Origin: Corynebacterium sp. HMSC036D02
GTDB taxonomy: Bacteria > Actinomycetota > Actinomycetes > Mycobacteriales > Mycobacteriaceae
NCBI RefSeq assembly: GCF_001836165.1
Contig: NZ_KV827707.1
Location: 1-64,000 of the forward strand
Direction of reading: 5' to 3'
DNA: 64,000 bases
Of this stretch, positions 32,588 through 41,558 are shown piece after piece (within the stretch, counting starts at the first letter, position 1; each line of letters starts with the position of its first letter). The notes under the pieces are model-generated. The model did not search any database. It was not told the origin of the DNA and saw only the letters and a program-made list of their open reading frames with translations. The position numbers and the translations under genes were made by a program.

Positions 32588-33339
32588 CGCGGCATGTGCC
32601 GCCAGATGGGGCGCGGGACAAGCTTCATGACCCAGGCCAACAGCTGAAGCGTTCGTGGGATCCACAGCGTGCGGGACACCGGCCGCGAACTCGACGAGGA
32701 CTCGACGGCTCTGACCACAGCTTGTGCGACTACGTCAGGTGTCACCGACAGCGGCGCGGGCTTCATCCCTTGTGTCATGGACCCGATAACGAAACCGGGG
32801 CGCGCGGTGATCAGCGCTAGGTCGCTGCCCTGCAGGCGATCCGCCAGACCTTGGCAGAAGGCATCGAGGCCAGCCTTGGTTGAGCCATAGACATAGTTGG
32901 CCCGCCGTGCACGCCAGCCCGCAATGGAGGAAAAGGCCACAATGTGGCCTCTTTTCATGACGTCGGCCAGCACGGTGAGTATGGATACCTGCGCGGCATA
33001 ATCAATCAGGGCGATGTCGAAGGCATGCGCCTCGTCGTGCTCAGCTTGTTCCTGGTCACCCAAGATTCCGAAGGCGACAACCGCCGTCGTGATGTCCTCA
33101 CCCGCGAGCGTTGCAGCTTGCTCGATAACTGCGCGGTGGGAGGAAACATCCGCGGCATCGAAGGAAAGCGTGTGAACGGAAACCGCCCCTCTGCGGAGAA
33201 GCTCTGTGGTGAGTTCATCCATACCGTGCTCACCCCGCGCGGCAAGTACTACTGGGCGGCCTGCACACAGACGGCGTGCAAGCTCGCCACCGATATCGCT
33301 GCGCCCGCCAAGGATCAGTAGCGCGCCAGTTTCTCCCAT
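32584..33339 (-). CDS. short-chain dehydrogenase/reductase (DprE2-like)
   Basis: This 251-residue SDR has the cofactor loop LILGGRSDIGGELARRL (about 8-24) and the catalytic YGSTKAGLDAF (Tyr and Lys, about 157-167) preceded by AFSSIAGWRARRANYV. The GGRSDIG loop and the C-terminal tail (LWIPRTLQLLAWVMKLVPRP) resemble DprE2, the reductase that completes decaprenylphosphoryl-arabinose synthesis, but the true dprE2 normally sits beside dprE1, which is absent here. A paralogue with a lipid-linked or other substrate is likely. It begins in the pepQ stop codon (TGATG), so the two genes are co-translated. Confidence 0.85.
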   Translation of the reverse strand: MGETGALLILGGRSDIGGELARRLCAGRPVVLAARGEHGMDELTTELLRRGAVSVHTLSFDAADVSSHRAVIEQAATLAGEDITTAVVAFGILGDQEQAEHDEAHAFDIALIDYAAQVSILTVLADVMKRGHIVAFSSIAGWRARRANYVYGSTKAGLDAFCQGLADRLQGSDLALITARPGFVIGSMTQGMKPAPLSVTPDVVAQAVVRAVESSSSSRPVSRTLWIPRTLQLLAWVMKLVPRPIWRHMPR

Positions 33340-34472
33340 CAGCGCAACCCCCTCGGGGCCTGGTTCAGGGACTCATGCCCGGATTCAGTGGTCACCACGA
33401 TGTCCTCCAGACGCATACCCCACTTACCCGGGACGTAGATTCCCGGCTCAATCGAAAAGGCCATGGACGGGGAAAGCTCCAGCTCATTTCCCTCCATGAT
33501 GAAGGGCTCCTCGTGCGTCGACAAGCCAATGCCGTGCCCCGTGCGGTGCGTGAAATATTCACCCCAACCGGCCGCTTCGATCACACTGCGCGTGGCACGG
33601 TCTATCTCCTGAGCGGTTGTGCCTGGGCGCGCGGCGGCTCGTCCGGCAGCCTGGGCCTTTTCCAACACCGCATAGGCCTCCTGGAAATCGGCGGGCGCCG
33701 CAGAGGGGTCCGCTCCCACCACATAGGTGCGGGTGCAGTCAGAGTGATAACCGGAGGCCAGCGTCCCTCCGATATCCACCACGACGGGATCACCCGCGCC
33801 AAGTTCCCTGTCCCCATAGTCATAGTGTGGGTTTGCCCCGTTTGGGCCGGAACCAACGATGATGAAGTCAACCGCATCGTGTTCGCGCAAGATGAGCTCC
33901 CGCAAATCAGCGGCTACTTCGGCCTCAGTGCGCCCCGGCTTTAAGAGACGCGGGACCTCGGCGTGCACGGCGTCGATAGCCTCCGCAGCAGCGCGCAGCT
34001 CCGCTACCTCATCTGAGTCCTTGCGGCTAAAGAGCTCAGCCAGCGCCTCAGTAGCTAGAAGGTATTCCACTTGCGGTACCTCCGTCGAGGACGTCGAAGA
34101 AGGTGAGGACGGAACTAGCTGGTCTCGAACTGCGGACTGGAAACGCAACACGTGGTCTGCGGTCAGCGAGGAGCCCAAGGCAACGGTGCTGAGACTCACA
34201 CCTTCCAAGGCCAGCGCATAGGGATCTTGGCCATCGTGCCACCCCACCAGCTGCGTGGCAACGCCCTGAAGCGACTCAATGTCGGTGCTTGGCGCTACGA
34301 TGATCGGTTGGGCGTCGGGACGGATAACCAAGCAGGTCAGACGTTCATGGGACGAGATCCAGGAACCCGTAAGATACGCGAACTCGGCCCCGGTACCTAC
34401 CAGCAACACATCGATACCCTTGGCAGCGGCAATCGCGCGGGCGCGGTCCAAGCGGGAAGCATAATCAGTCAT
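33339..34472 (-). CDS. pepQ: Xaa-Pro aminopeptidase/dipeptidase (M24 family)
   Basis: This 377-residue metallopeptidase releases residues next to proline from peptides in the cytoplasm. It has the creatinase-like N-terminal domain (1-130) and a pita-bread catalytic domain. Metal ligands are the two Asp of VVVDIGGTLASGYHSDCTRTY, the His of RTGHGIGLSTHEEP, and the Glu of FSIEPGIYVPG and MRLEDIV. Length and motifs are normal. TAGGCT lies 7 nt before the ATG, so the mRNA is probably leaderless. It shares a 45-bp divergent promoter region with the serine-protease gene and overlaps the SDR gene by one base. Confidence 0.92.
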   Translation of the reverse strand: MTDYASRLDRARAIAAAKGIDVLLVGTGAEFAYLTGSWISSHERLTCLVIRPDAQPIIVAPSTDIESLQGVATQLVGWHDGQDPYALALEGVSLSTVALGSSLTADHVLRFQSAVRDQLVPSSPSSTSSTEVPQVEYLLATEALAELFSRKDSDEVAELRAAAEAIDAVHAEVPRLLKPGRTEAEVAADLRELILREHDAVDFIIVGSGPNGANPHYDYGDRELGAGDPVVVDIGGTLASGYHSDCTRTYVVGADPSAAPADFQEAYAVLEKAQAAGRAAARPGTTAQEIDRATRSVIEAAGWGEYFTHRTGHGIGLSTHEEPFIMEGNELELSPSMAFSIEPGIYVPGKWGMRLEDIVVTTESGHESLNQAPRGLR

Positions 34473-34479
34473 GGGAGTT

Positions 34480-34510
34480 AGCCTACCGCTCGCCTTCGTC
34501 CAGTTAAGCT
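34480..34510. promoter_or_regulatory. back-to-back -10 boxes of two leaderless genes (pepQ and serine protease)
   Basis: TAGGCT on the minus strand (34480-34485) ends 7 nt before the pepQ ATG. TAAGCT on the plus strand (34505-34510) ends 7 nt before the GTG of the protease. The two starts are only 45 bp apart, so their -35 regions must overlap each other. Confidence 0.55.
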
Positions 34511-34517
34511 GGGCGCC

Positions 34518-35147
34518 GTGAATTCCTATCCCGCAGCCGTCAAGATCCGCACCCGCCGTAGCTATTGCTCGGGGGTGCTCATCGATGCCTCCTTAAAGCC
34601 CTGCACCCAGCAGGCAACCCGGCTGGTTCTGACCTGCGCGCACTTCTTCCGCGATGGCCTAGACAAAGCTGATCACTACAAGGTGAGTGGCGGTTTCAAC
34701 CGGCGGATCACCGCCGTGCGTACGATTGATGGAACCGACATGGCCTTGTGTTTGCTTGATAAGCCCGCGTCACCACGAAACCTACCGGGACTCGCACACA
34801 GTACTCCCCCTTTTCGAGCTCCGGTGAGCACTTGGGGATACGGCGGAAGGGCCCGCCGCGCACAGAAGCGAACGGGGTTATTTCTTCTGCCCTTCTTTCG
34901 CACGTGGTCGGTCGATTTCCTCACCACCGTCTCCCCCGCCGGATTCGTCTTCAACACGAATCCGGCAGTCAAAGGTGACTCGGGCGGACCAGCTTTAATC
35001 GATGACGCCATCATCGGCACGCAAGCTCTCATCCTTAACCCGTTGGGGCGCAACCTCAAGCTAGCCACCGTGGCACTCATCGCACCCCACCGCACAGCTA
35101 TCGCGGCGGCAGCCGCGGCACTGCTTCGCGGTAGCTCCGAAGACTAG
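34518..35147 (+). CDS. trypsin-like (S1) serine protease without signal peptide
   Basis: This 209-residue protein is a minimal chymotrypsin-fold protease. The catalytic His is in LVLTCAHFF (about residue 42), the Asp in GTDMALCLL (about 75) and the Ser in KGDSGGPALI (about 155). It begins directly with the first beta strand (AAVKIRTRRSYCSGVLID). There is no signal peptide, lipobox, membrane helix or propeptide, so the product should be cytosolic unless the start is wrong. The GTG start is supported by TAAGCT 7 nt upstream, and little room exists for a longer N-terminus because pepQ starts 45 bp away. Substrate unknown. Confidence 0.82.
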   Translation: MNSYPAAVKIRTRRSYCSGVLIDASLKPCTQQATRLVLTCAHFFRDGLDKADHYKVSGGFNRRITAVRTIDGTDMALCLLDKPASPRNLPGLAHSTPPFRAPVSTWGYGGRARRAQKRTGLFLLPFFRTWSVDFLTTVSPAGFVFNTNPAVKGDSGGPALIDDAIIGTQALILNPLGRNLKLATVALIAPHRTAIAAAAAALLRGSSED

Positions 35148-35154
35148 GAAGAGA

Positions 35155-37968
35155 CTAAGCGCCGATGGCGACGACGCCGCGCTGGATCGCGTCAATGGCG
35201 CGCCGGGCATTGCGGCGAATTTCGTCCTCGTAGCCGGTCTTGGCTACCTGCTGGAGCAGATCGATGACCTGGCGGCACCAACGGACAAAGTCACCGGGAG
35301 TCAGCTCCGCGCCTGACTCGTTAGCCGCAGCCATGCAATATGCCAAGGGTGCGCCTGCGGTCCATTGGTGGATAGCGAGTGCAAAGGCTGGCTCCGGCTC
35401 GCGTGTTTGCGGCAGGTTATGGCGCTTCTCATCGCTGACAAGCTCCGCGTAGATGCGCCACGTTGCGTTCATGGCGTCCGCCATGTCGTCGCTAGCCGCA
35501 CCTGGTTCGCCGCGGGTGGCTTTTCGGTTTTCGAAGACGCAGAGGGAGGCAACGCCGGCCAGCTCTGCCGGGTCAAGGTCATTCCAGATACCCCGCTTAA
35601 GGCATTGTGCCACCAGTAGGTCGGACTCGGAATGGATCTTGGCCAAACGCTCGCCTTCGTCCGTGATGACCGGCTCGCGGTTCTCGCCGTAGCCTTCAAA
35701 CTCTACGTAATCCATCTCCGCCAGCAGGTCCACGATGCGCTCGAAGGTGCGGCCGAGGGTATCCGTCGCGCGCTCCACCTTGGCTTCCAACTTGTGGAGC
35801 TCGAGCTCGCGTCGGGCGAGCTTTTGGGCCACACCAGCCAACTGTTCGCGGTCGGTCGCCGGCCAATTGTGCACCGGGTGCTCGCGGAGGGCATCGCGCA
35901 GCTGCGCGATCTTCTTGTTGGGACGATTACGCGGCTCAGTGCGCATCTTCTTAGGCCGCTTGTAGTAGTCGCGTTTGAAGGCATCCTGAACGTATTTGGT
36001 ATGCCGACGCGGATTCTTCTGCGCCGCACGCGGCAGCTTCATGTGGCCGAGCACCATCGGCGGATTTTCAATACCGGCTGCATCGATGCGTCCAGACCAC
36101 CCGGACTCCGTGGTAACCCAGGGGCGTGGATCAGCAGTCTGGTTGGCCGGGGTGATGACAACTGCCAGCGTTGGGCGCTTCTTGGTCGCGATGGCGATGA
36201 CCTCACCCATTTGCAGCCGGGCCAAGACAGCCGCGACCTCCTTGTTCCTCTCCTCCTTTTTGGAGGCCCGCGCTGACTTTTCCTCGTCGGTAAGCGCGCG
36301 GCGCAGGCGCATATAATCCATGAGGAGTTCAGCCGGGTCCTCGCCATCAGCTGCCGGCGGAGCTAAGTTATCCACGGCCTGATCCAACTGTGCGCGAAGT
36401 TCGCGGACGCGATGCTCAGCGCGCTCAATCTCGCGAGTCTCTTCCACGACGGAACCGTCCGCCTGGAACTGGGCAAAAGACTTCTCCAGCAAGCGCAGCG
36501 AGTCATCAAAGCCGAGCATGCCCAGCAGGTTGATAGCCATGTTGTAGCCGGGCTCGAAGGTAGAAATGAGCGGATAGGTACGAGTTGAGGCAAGCCCCGC
36601 CACCGCGGTCGGATCCATCGCGGGTGCCCACTGCACGACGGCATTGCCCAGGGTATCGATGCCACGCCTGCCCGCGCGCCCGGTGAGCTGCGTGTACTGG
36701 CCGGGGGTGAGGTCCACGTGTGCCTCGCCGTTGAATTTCACCAGCTTTTCCAGTACCACGGTGCGCGCTGGCATATTGATGCCTAGGGCAAGGGTTTCGG
36801 TGGCAAAGACTGCCCGGACGAGGCCCTTGACGAACAGTTCCTCCACGATGTGCCTAAAGGCGGGCAGCATGCCCGCGTGGTGAGCGGCAAAGCCGCGCGA
36901 GAGTGCTTCGCGCCAACGTTTGAAATCAAGGACCTTGAGGTCTTCTTCCGGAATGCCTTCCACGCCCTTATCGACGATGGCCTTGATCTCGGTGGCCTCC
37001 TCCTGGGAGGTCAACACCATCCGGGAACGCAGGCACTGATACAACGCGCCATCGCAGCCCGCACGAGAAAAGATGAAGGTAATCGCCGGCAACATCTCCA
37101 TGGCCTGCAGCTCTTTGAGCACCTCTGGACGGCCTAGCGGACGGTAGCGGTCTTGCGCACGAGGCGCGCCGCTGCGCCGATCACTGTGCCGGTCGCTGCG
37201 CCCGCCGCCTTTGTGCCGGGCACGGGCGCGGAAGCTCGCACGGTTCTGGGCATAGTCTGCGCGGCCATTATCGGTATCGCCGGCCTCCAGACGTTGGATG
37301 CGCTGTGCCAGTTCATTGTTTACCTGGCCGCCTGAGTCGGGTTCAAAGAGCGGGTAGATCTTGCGGCCGACCATCATCCACTGGTCCAGCGGTACTGGGC
37401 GCTTGTCGGTGACGATGACCTTGGTGTCACCACGCACGGTGGTCAGCCACCGGCCGAATTCCTCGGAGTTGGACACCGTTGCGGATAGGCCAATGATGGA
37501 GACGTGCTCCTCCAGGTTGAGGATGACTTCTTCCCACACTGCGCCGCGCGAGGCATCCGCCAAGAAGTGGATCTCATCCATCACCACGTGGGTCAAGCGA
37601 TCCAATGCGCCTGAGCCCGCATAAATCATGTTGCGCAAAACCTCAGTGGTCATCACGAGGATGTCCGCGGAGGAGTTGATTGAGACATCACCCGTCAGCA
37701 GTCCGACCGCATCCTCGCCATGCGCGTCAACCAGGTCGTGGTACTTCTGGTTACTCAGCGCCTTGATGGGTGTGGTGTAGAAACAACGGGTTCCTTGGCG
37801 CAGTGCCAAAGAAACAGCAAACTCACCCACCACGGTTTTACCCGCGCCGGTGGGCGCACAGACCAGAACACCGTGGCCCGCTTCAACTGCTTGGCATCCT
37901 TCAATCTGGAAGTCATCCAGTGAGTACGGTAGTGCTTGAGTGAACTCGTCCAGATGCGTCAGTGTCAT
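35155..37968 (-). CDS. helY: Ski2/Mtr4-like RNA helicase HelY
   Basis: This 937-residue superfamily 2 helicase has Walker A APTGAGKT (38-45), DEIH as motif II, SAT (SATVSNSEEF) and the C-terminal helicase domain with ARTVVLEKLVKF and QLTGRAGRRGIDTLG. Between the RecA domains (about 225-275) is an Arg/Asp/Gly-rich insert that is probably disordered. The C-terminal part after about 480 is helical and ends with the DSHCT-like domain (FVRWCRQVIDLLQQ). Such enzymes unwind structured RNA for decay or processing. TACTCT lies 8 nt before the ATG. It follows pafB-pafC-tatA-tatC, as in mycobacteria. Confidence 0.93.
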   Translation of the reverse strand: MTLTHLDEFTQALPYSLDDFQIEGCQAVEAGHGVLVCAPTGAGKTVVGEFAVSLALRQGTRCFYTTPIKALSNQKYHDLVDAHGEDAVGLLTGDVSINSSADILVMTTEVLRNMIYAGSGALDRLTHVVMDEIHFLADASRGAVWEEVILNLEEHVSIIGLSATVSNSEEFGRWLTTVRGDTKVIVTDKRPVPLDQWMMVGRKIYPLFEPDSGGQVNNELAQRIQRLEAGDTDNGRADYAQNRASFRARARHKGGGRSDRHSDRRSGAPRAQDRYRPLGRPEVLKELQAMEMLPAITFIFSRAGCDGALYQCLRSRMVLTSQEEATEIKAIVDKGVEGIPEEDLKVLDFKRWREALSRGFAAHHAGMLPAFRHIVEELFVKGLVRAVFATETLALGINMPARTVVLEKLVKFNGEAHVDLTPGQYTQLTGRAGRRGIDTLGNAVVQWAPAMDPTAVAGLASTRTYPLISTFEPGYNMAINLLGMLGFDDSLRLLEKSFAQFQADGSVVEETREIERAEHRVRELRAQLDQAVDNLAPPAADGEDPAELLMDYMRLRRALTDEEKSARASKKEERNKEVAAVLARLQMGEVIAIATKKRPTLAVVITPANQTADPRPWVTTESGWSGRIDAAGIENPPMVLGHMKLPRAAQKNPRRHTKYVQDAFKRDYYKRPKKMRTEPRNRPNKKIAQLRDALREHPVHNWPATDREQLAGVAQKLARRELELHKLEAKVERATDTLGRTFERIVDLLAEMDYVEFEGYGENREPVITDEGERLAKIHSESDLLVAQCLKRGIWNDLDPAELAGVASLCVFENRKATRGEPGAASDDMADAMNATWRIYAELVSDEKRHNLPQTREPEPAFALAIHQWTAGAPLAYCMAAANESGAELTPGDFVRWCRQVIDLLQQVAKTGYEDEIRRNARRAIDAIQRGVVAIGA

Positions 37969-38055
37969 AAGTCCCCAGAGTACCTGTCAGGGACGGGGCA
38001 CTAGCACGCCGGTACAAGTCCCCGCACAGAACTCTTGATTAGAAGGCCCGCGAGG

Positions 38056-39144
38056 CTACAGAACGTCGTCGAAAAAGCCGCTCTGCGGGGGCTGAGTATT
38101 CGTCTGCTGAGGTTGCTGTACCCGAGCGTCAGGAGTTGAAGCCGGGGGAACAGGCCTGGAAGATACCGGCCGCGAAGACGCAGAAACGCTCGTGGATGCG
38201 GACACCGGAGTTGGTGCGCCAATGGCACCCGGACCTTCATCCAGCGACGAGGCAGTTTCATCATCCAAGTCCATCCAATCCGGGCGCTGGCGCTTCTGAC
38301 GCTTGTCGTTGATGCGGCAGAACTGGAAAGCTATTTCTACAAGAACCACAAGGGCACCGGCCAAAACCAACATTGAGAAGGGTTCTTGGCCCGGTGTAAC
38401 AACCGCGGCGAAAATCATGATGACCACAATGATGATGCGGCGCTTGTCCTTGACGTGGTCATATTCCAATACACCGATCAGGTTAAGGCATACCACGAGT
38501 AGAGGGATCTCAAAGCTGACGCCAAAGATCAGCAGCAACGCCAGCAGGAAGTAGAAGTAACGCTCACCTGTCAGTGCTGCAGTTTGATACTCGGAGCCCA
38601 TGCCCATGAGGAATTCCAGGCCCACTGAAAGGATGACGTAGGCAAGGACCGCGCCGAGCACGAAAAGCAAGACCGCTGTCGAGACAAATAAGAAGGTAAA
38701 GCGGCGTTCGTTCTTGTGCAGGCCGGGCACGATGAAGGCCCAAATCTGGTAGAGCCAGACCGGTGAGGACATTACTGCGCCAGCCAACGCGCCCACTTTG
38801 AGGCGCAGCAGCAGCATTTCGAAGGGGCTGGTGGCAAGCAAGCGGCACTCGCCATCCGCAGTGAAAGAGATGCGCTTTTCCTCAGGCAGCGAGCAATAGG
38901 GCCCACGCAAGATCTCGCCCAGCGGTGACATGCCAAACGGGGCGTGTTGGTACCAGATGAATCCGATGATGGCGCCCACCACGAGGGCGAGGAGGGAAAT
39001 GACGATGCGTCGGCGCAGCTCCTGGAGGTGCTGAACTAATGTCATCTCCCCCGTTGGGTTCTTGGGCTTGCGGCGTAGCTTTGAGCTCCATTTTTGCTTC
39101 GGCGCGTTAGAAGCAGCATTCGACGGTGTACTCGCGGTACTCAA
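38056..39144 (-). CDS. tatC: Sec-independent translocase subunit TatC
   Basis: TatC is the receptor for twin-arginine signal peptides in the cytoplasmic membrane. The 362-residue protein has six membrane helices between about 45 and 265. The N-terminal MTLVQHLQELRRRIVIS block (about 34-50) binds signal peptides, and conserved stretches such as QIWAFIVPGLHKNERR are present. After about residue 270 there is a 90-residue cytoplasmic tail rich in Ser, Thr, Pro, Val and Gln, much longer than in E. coli TatC. The gene follows tatA after 91 nt containing a hairpin. Together with TatA it exports folded proteins; tatB is elsewhere. Confidence 0.94.
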   Translation of the reverse strand: MSTASTPSNAASNAPKQKWSSKLRRKPKNPTGEMTLVQHLQELRRRIVISLLALVVGAIIGFIWYQHAPFGMSPLGEILRGPYCSLPEEKRISFTADGECRLLATSPFEMLLLRLKVGALAGAVMSSPVWLYQIWAFIVPGLHKNERRFTFLFVSTAVLLFVLGAVLAYVILSVGLEFLMGMGSEYQTAALTGERYFYFLLALLLIFGVSFEIPLLVVCLNLIGVLEYDHVKDKRRIIIVVIMIFAAVVTPGQEPFSMLVLAGALVVLVEIAFQFCRINDKRQKRQRPDWMDLDDETASSLDEGPGAIGAPTPVSASTSVSASSRPVSSRPVPPASTPDARVQQPQQTNTQPPQSGFFDDVL

Positions 39145-39192
39145 AGCAAGACCTCCATAGAAAAGCCCACGGCGACAGGCGAGACCTCAGCA

Positions 39193-39209
39193 CTCCGAGG
39201 GACTCGGAG
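39193..39209 (-). promoter_or_regulatory. hairpin between tatA and tatC
   Basis: A 7-bp stem (39193-39199 with 39203-39209) closes a 3-nt loop, and outer bases CAGGC/GCCTG can extend it. There is no T run, so it more likely sets the ratio of tatA to tatC mRNA than ends transcription fully. Confidence 0.4.
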
Positions 39210-39235
39210 CGTGGCCTGCCTGCCGGGAAAGATCA

Positions 39236-39499
39236 TTAGTTCTGGTTTCCGTCAGCCGGCTTGGACGTGCGCGGCTGCATCTCCGGGCTGTTCCAGAAGT
39301 CCTCATCGTTCTTCTTCGATGCAGCAATTTGAGCCTGCTGCTCGGGAGTGTTGTTCTCCTCCTTCATCTCCTTGACTTCGGACTTAAAGATACGCATGGA
39401 GCGGCCCATGGAGCGAGCTAGCTCCGGAAGCTTTTTGGCGCCGAATAGCAGCACGATGACGAGAACAATAAGGCCGATTTCCATAGGTCCCACAGTCAT
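39236..39499 (-). CDS. tatA: Sec-independent translocase subunit TatA
   Basis: This 87-residue protein starts [20 protein letters not shown], the short membrane helix, followed by the amphipathic helix with [21 protein letters not shown] and an acidic polar tail. This is the TatA plan; TatA oligomers form the conduit of the Tat system. It lies between pafC and tatC on the same strand, as in C. glutamicum and mycobacteria. An AGAGG precedes the ATG. The second Met (MEIG) is unlikely as start, because the residues before it match the family N-terminus. Confidence 0.95.
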   Translation of the reverse strand: MTVGPMEIGLIVLVIVLLFGAKKLPELARSMGRSMRIFKSEVKEMKEENNTPEQQAQIAASKKNDEDFWNSPEMQPRTSKPADGNQN

Positions 39500-39579
39500 T
39501 GGGGTGCCTCTACTTTCTTGGTAGATGGAGCGTACAGGTCCACGCAGCGGGGCTGGGCAGTCTGCACACAGAAGTGCTC

Positions 39580-40545
39580 TTAGTCTGGCAGTTGAGTATA
39601 ACGTTCTAACGCCCGTTTTCTATGTTGCGAAATGGCGTCGACAAGCTTCGGTGGCCCCACGACCCGCATTCGGTCCGCTTGGCCGAGGGCGAAGCGGCTA
39701 AACCAGGCTTCGGAACCGACGGGCATTGTGGCAGCTATGAAGCCATTTTCCAGCCGTTCGCCGAGCGTGATGTCGTAGTGCTCGGCCAGCCAGGTGAATT
39801 CTTGGTTAATCTCCAGCTGCGCAACAAGAGTGTGATCTAGACCAAAGGGGGAATCGGGGTTGAAGTCTAGCTTGCGCAGGTGCGGGGTGGCGGTTACGTC
39901 AAGCACCTCAACATCACTCATACGGTCCAAGCGGAACGTACGGTGCTCCCCCACCGATTCATCCCAGGCCACCAAATAGGGTTCGCCATCCACGATGAAT
40001 ATTCGTGCCGGGTGCACGGTGCGCTCGCTGGTGCGGTTGGAGGACATACTCCAGTAGGTAAAACGCACTTGCCGGCGCTTGTCGACGGCCCCCGCCAACG
40101 CCGCTTGCACCTCGGACTCCTCCGGATCCGTCGTGGCCAGAGAATCGTAGATGGCGGCGGTCTTTTCATCCATAATCGCGCGTAGCTTCGCGGCGGCGGC
40201 ATGGACCGCGGAGACGTCGACAAGCCCCGGCATTGCCTCAAGAGACTCGAGCGTTAGCAACAACGCGCCGGCCTCCGTTGGGGTCAGACGCAGGGCCTGG
40301 GTTAAGCCTTGGTCGTTGTAGATCTCGATGCCATCGCTGTAGCTGAAGCTTAAGTCGATAAGATCCTCAGTATTACGGCCCACCCCGGAGCAGAAGAGCC
40401 TGTCGACGGCATCCTTAAGCTCAGCAGGGGTCATTCCCAAATCCTCGGCCGCCTCCATCGGGGTCACCCCTGGGTGGTTGCGCAGGTATGGGATGAGGTT
40501 GAGGGAGCGAACAAGAGACTGCAGTTTGCGTGGCTGATCAGCCAT
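39580..40545 (-). CDS. pafC: WYL-domain transcription regulator PafC
   Basis: This 321-residue protein has an N-terminal winged helix ([24 protein letters not shown], read in parts) and a WYL domain around [20 protein letters not shown] and [17 protein letters not shown]. In mycobacteria PafB and PafC act as a heterodimer that switches on DNA repair genes after damage. The ATG at 40545 overlaps the end of pafB by 8 nt and has GAGGA upstream inside pafB. The position after pafA and before tatA is conserved. Regulation by ligand binding to the WYL domain is known for the family and not visible here. Confidence 0.9.
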   Translation of the reverse strand: MADQPRKLQSLVRSLNLIPYLRNHPGVTPMEAAEDLGMTPAELKDAVDRLFCSGVGRNTEDLIDLSFSYSDGIEIYNDQGLTQALRLTPTEAGALLLTLESLEAMPGLVDVSAVHAAAAKLRAIMDEKTAAIYDSLATTDPEESEVQAALAGAVDKRRQVRFTYWSMSSNRTSERTVHPARIFIVDGEPYLVAWDESVGEHRTFRLDRMSDVEVLDVTATPHLRKLDFNPDSPFGLDHTLVAQLEINQEFTWLAEHYDITLGERLENGFIAATMPVGSEAWFSRFALGQADRMRVVGPPKLVDAISQHRKRALERYTQLPD

Positions 40546-41527
40546 GGTGCGATTCCTCCCCACTCAAGAGCGCGATGATGTCGGAACGAACTTCTGTCGG
40601 TTCAATCACCACGACATCTGGTGCATATCCCGCGGCGGTGCGCACTAGCCAATCGCGGCGCACGCCCGTCAGCGCAAGGAGGCCATCCGCGCGTCTGCGT
40701 CCGGCGTCGACAAGCTCCGCGGCCTGGCCATCTGGTACCTCAAGGAGGGCATCGACGGTGTCTCCCCGGTCAAGCGCTTCCACGACGAGATCTTGCAGCG
40801 GCGCGGTGGGCTCGAGGTGGGTGGCCCCAGCGCGCGAGCGCTTAACGTTGTCCACGCGGGTGGCGCGGAAGGTGCGGGGTGCCTCCCGGTCCACATCCCA
40901 CCCGACGAGGTAGACGCGATCACGGTGATTGACCAACCCCCACGGGTCCATGTGGCGGCGAACCGGCTCGGCTGAGGGCGTGGCAAAGTAATCAAAGGAG
41001 ATACGCAGCCCCGCACGCACGGCGGTAATCACCCCGGTGACGAGCTCTGGGCTCAGCCTGGTCATGTCATTGACCGCGGTGTAGACGGGCGCGCCGCGCA
41101 GGTCGCGGGAGGCTCCCGAGGCCGCTAGTTTTGTCCACGCGGACAAGCTGAAATCACTCAAGCCGCCCGGGGTGCCAATCCCGCCGGCAACGCCCAACAC
41201 CATGGCTTCTTCCGGCGTGAAATCGACGGGAGGCAGCTGGTAGCTTTCGGGATCGAGGCGATACAGCGAACCTTCCGCCCCACTACTGTGTACTACTGGC
41301 ACGCCGGCGCGCTGCAGGGTCAGGATGTCACGGGAAAGTTGCTTGTGAAAGGCCTCGTCGCTGCGTGATTGGTAGCCCTCGACGTGGCTGCGGATCCACG
41401 CCGCGCTGCGGTCCGGAACCCCGCCTTGGTGCGCTGCGCCATGCAGCGCAAAGGTGAGGTTGGTGAGCCTTTCGATAGCGCGGTCTCTGACCGGCGTCCT
41501 GGCTGCAGTTCGATCTGCTGAGGGCAT
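40538..41527 (-). CDS. pafB: WYL-domain transcription regulator PafB
   Basis: This 329-residue paralogue of PafC starts with a winged helix (RAIERLTNLTFALHG, RSDEAFHKQLSRDILTLQRAG) and has a WYL domain with RISFDYFATPSAEPVRRHMDP and WDVDREAPRTFRATRVDN. It is expected to pair with PafC to activate the SOS-independent DNA damage response. It begins 31 nt after pafA and overlaps pafC, so the three genes probably share an mRNA. AAGGAA lies about 10 nt before the ATG. DNA-binding and response are inferred from the mycobacterial proteins. Confidence 0.9.
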   Translation of the reverse strand: MPSADRTAARTPVRDRAIERLTNLTFALHGAAHQGGVPDRSAAWIRSHVEGYQSRSDEAFHKQLSRDILTLQRAGVPVVHSSGAEGSLYRLDPESYQLPPVDFTPEEAMVLGVAGGIGTPGGLSDFSLSAWTKLAASGASRDLRGAPVYTAVNDMTRLSPELVTGVITAVRAGLRISFDYFATPSAEPVRRHMDPWGLVNHRDRVYLVGWDVDREAPRTFRATRVDNVKRSRAGATHLEPTAPLQDLVVEALDRGDTVDALLEVPDGQAAELVDAGRRRADGLLALTGVRRDWLVRTAAGYAPDVVVIEPTEVRSDIIALLSGEESHHG

Positions 41528-41558
41528 AGTGGCAGGTTCCTTGATCAGCTCTAAGGCT

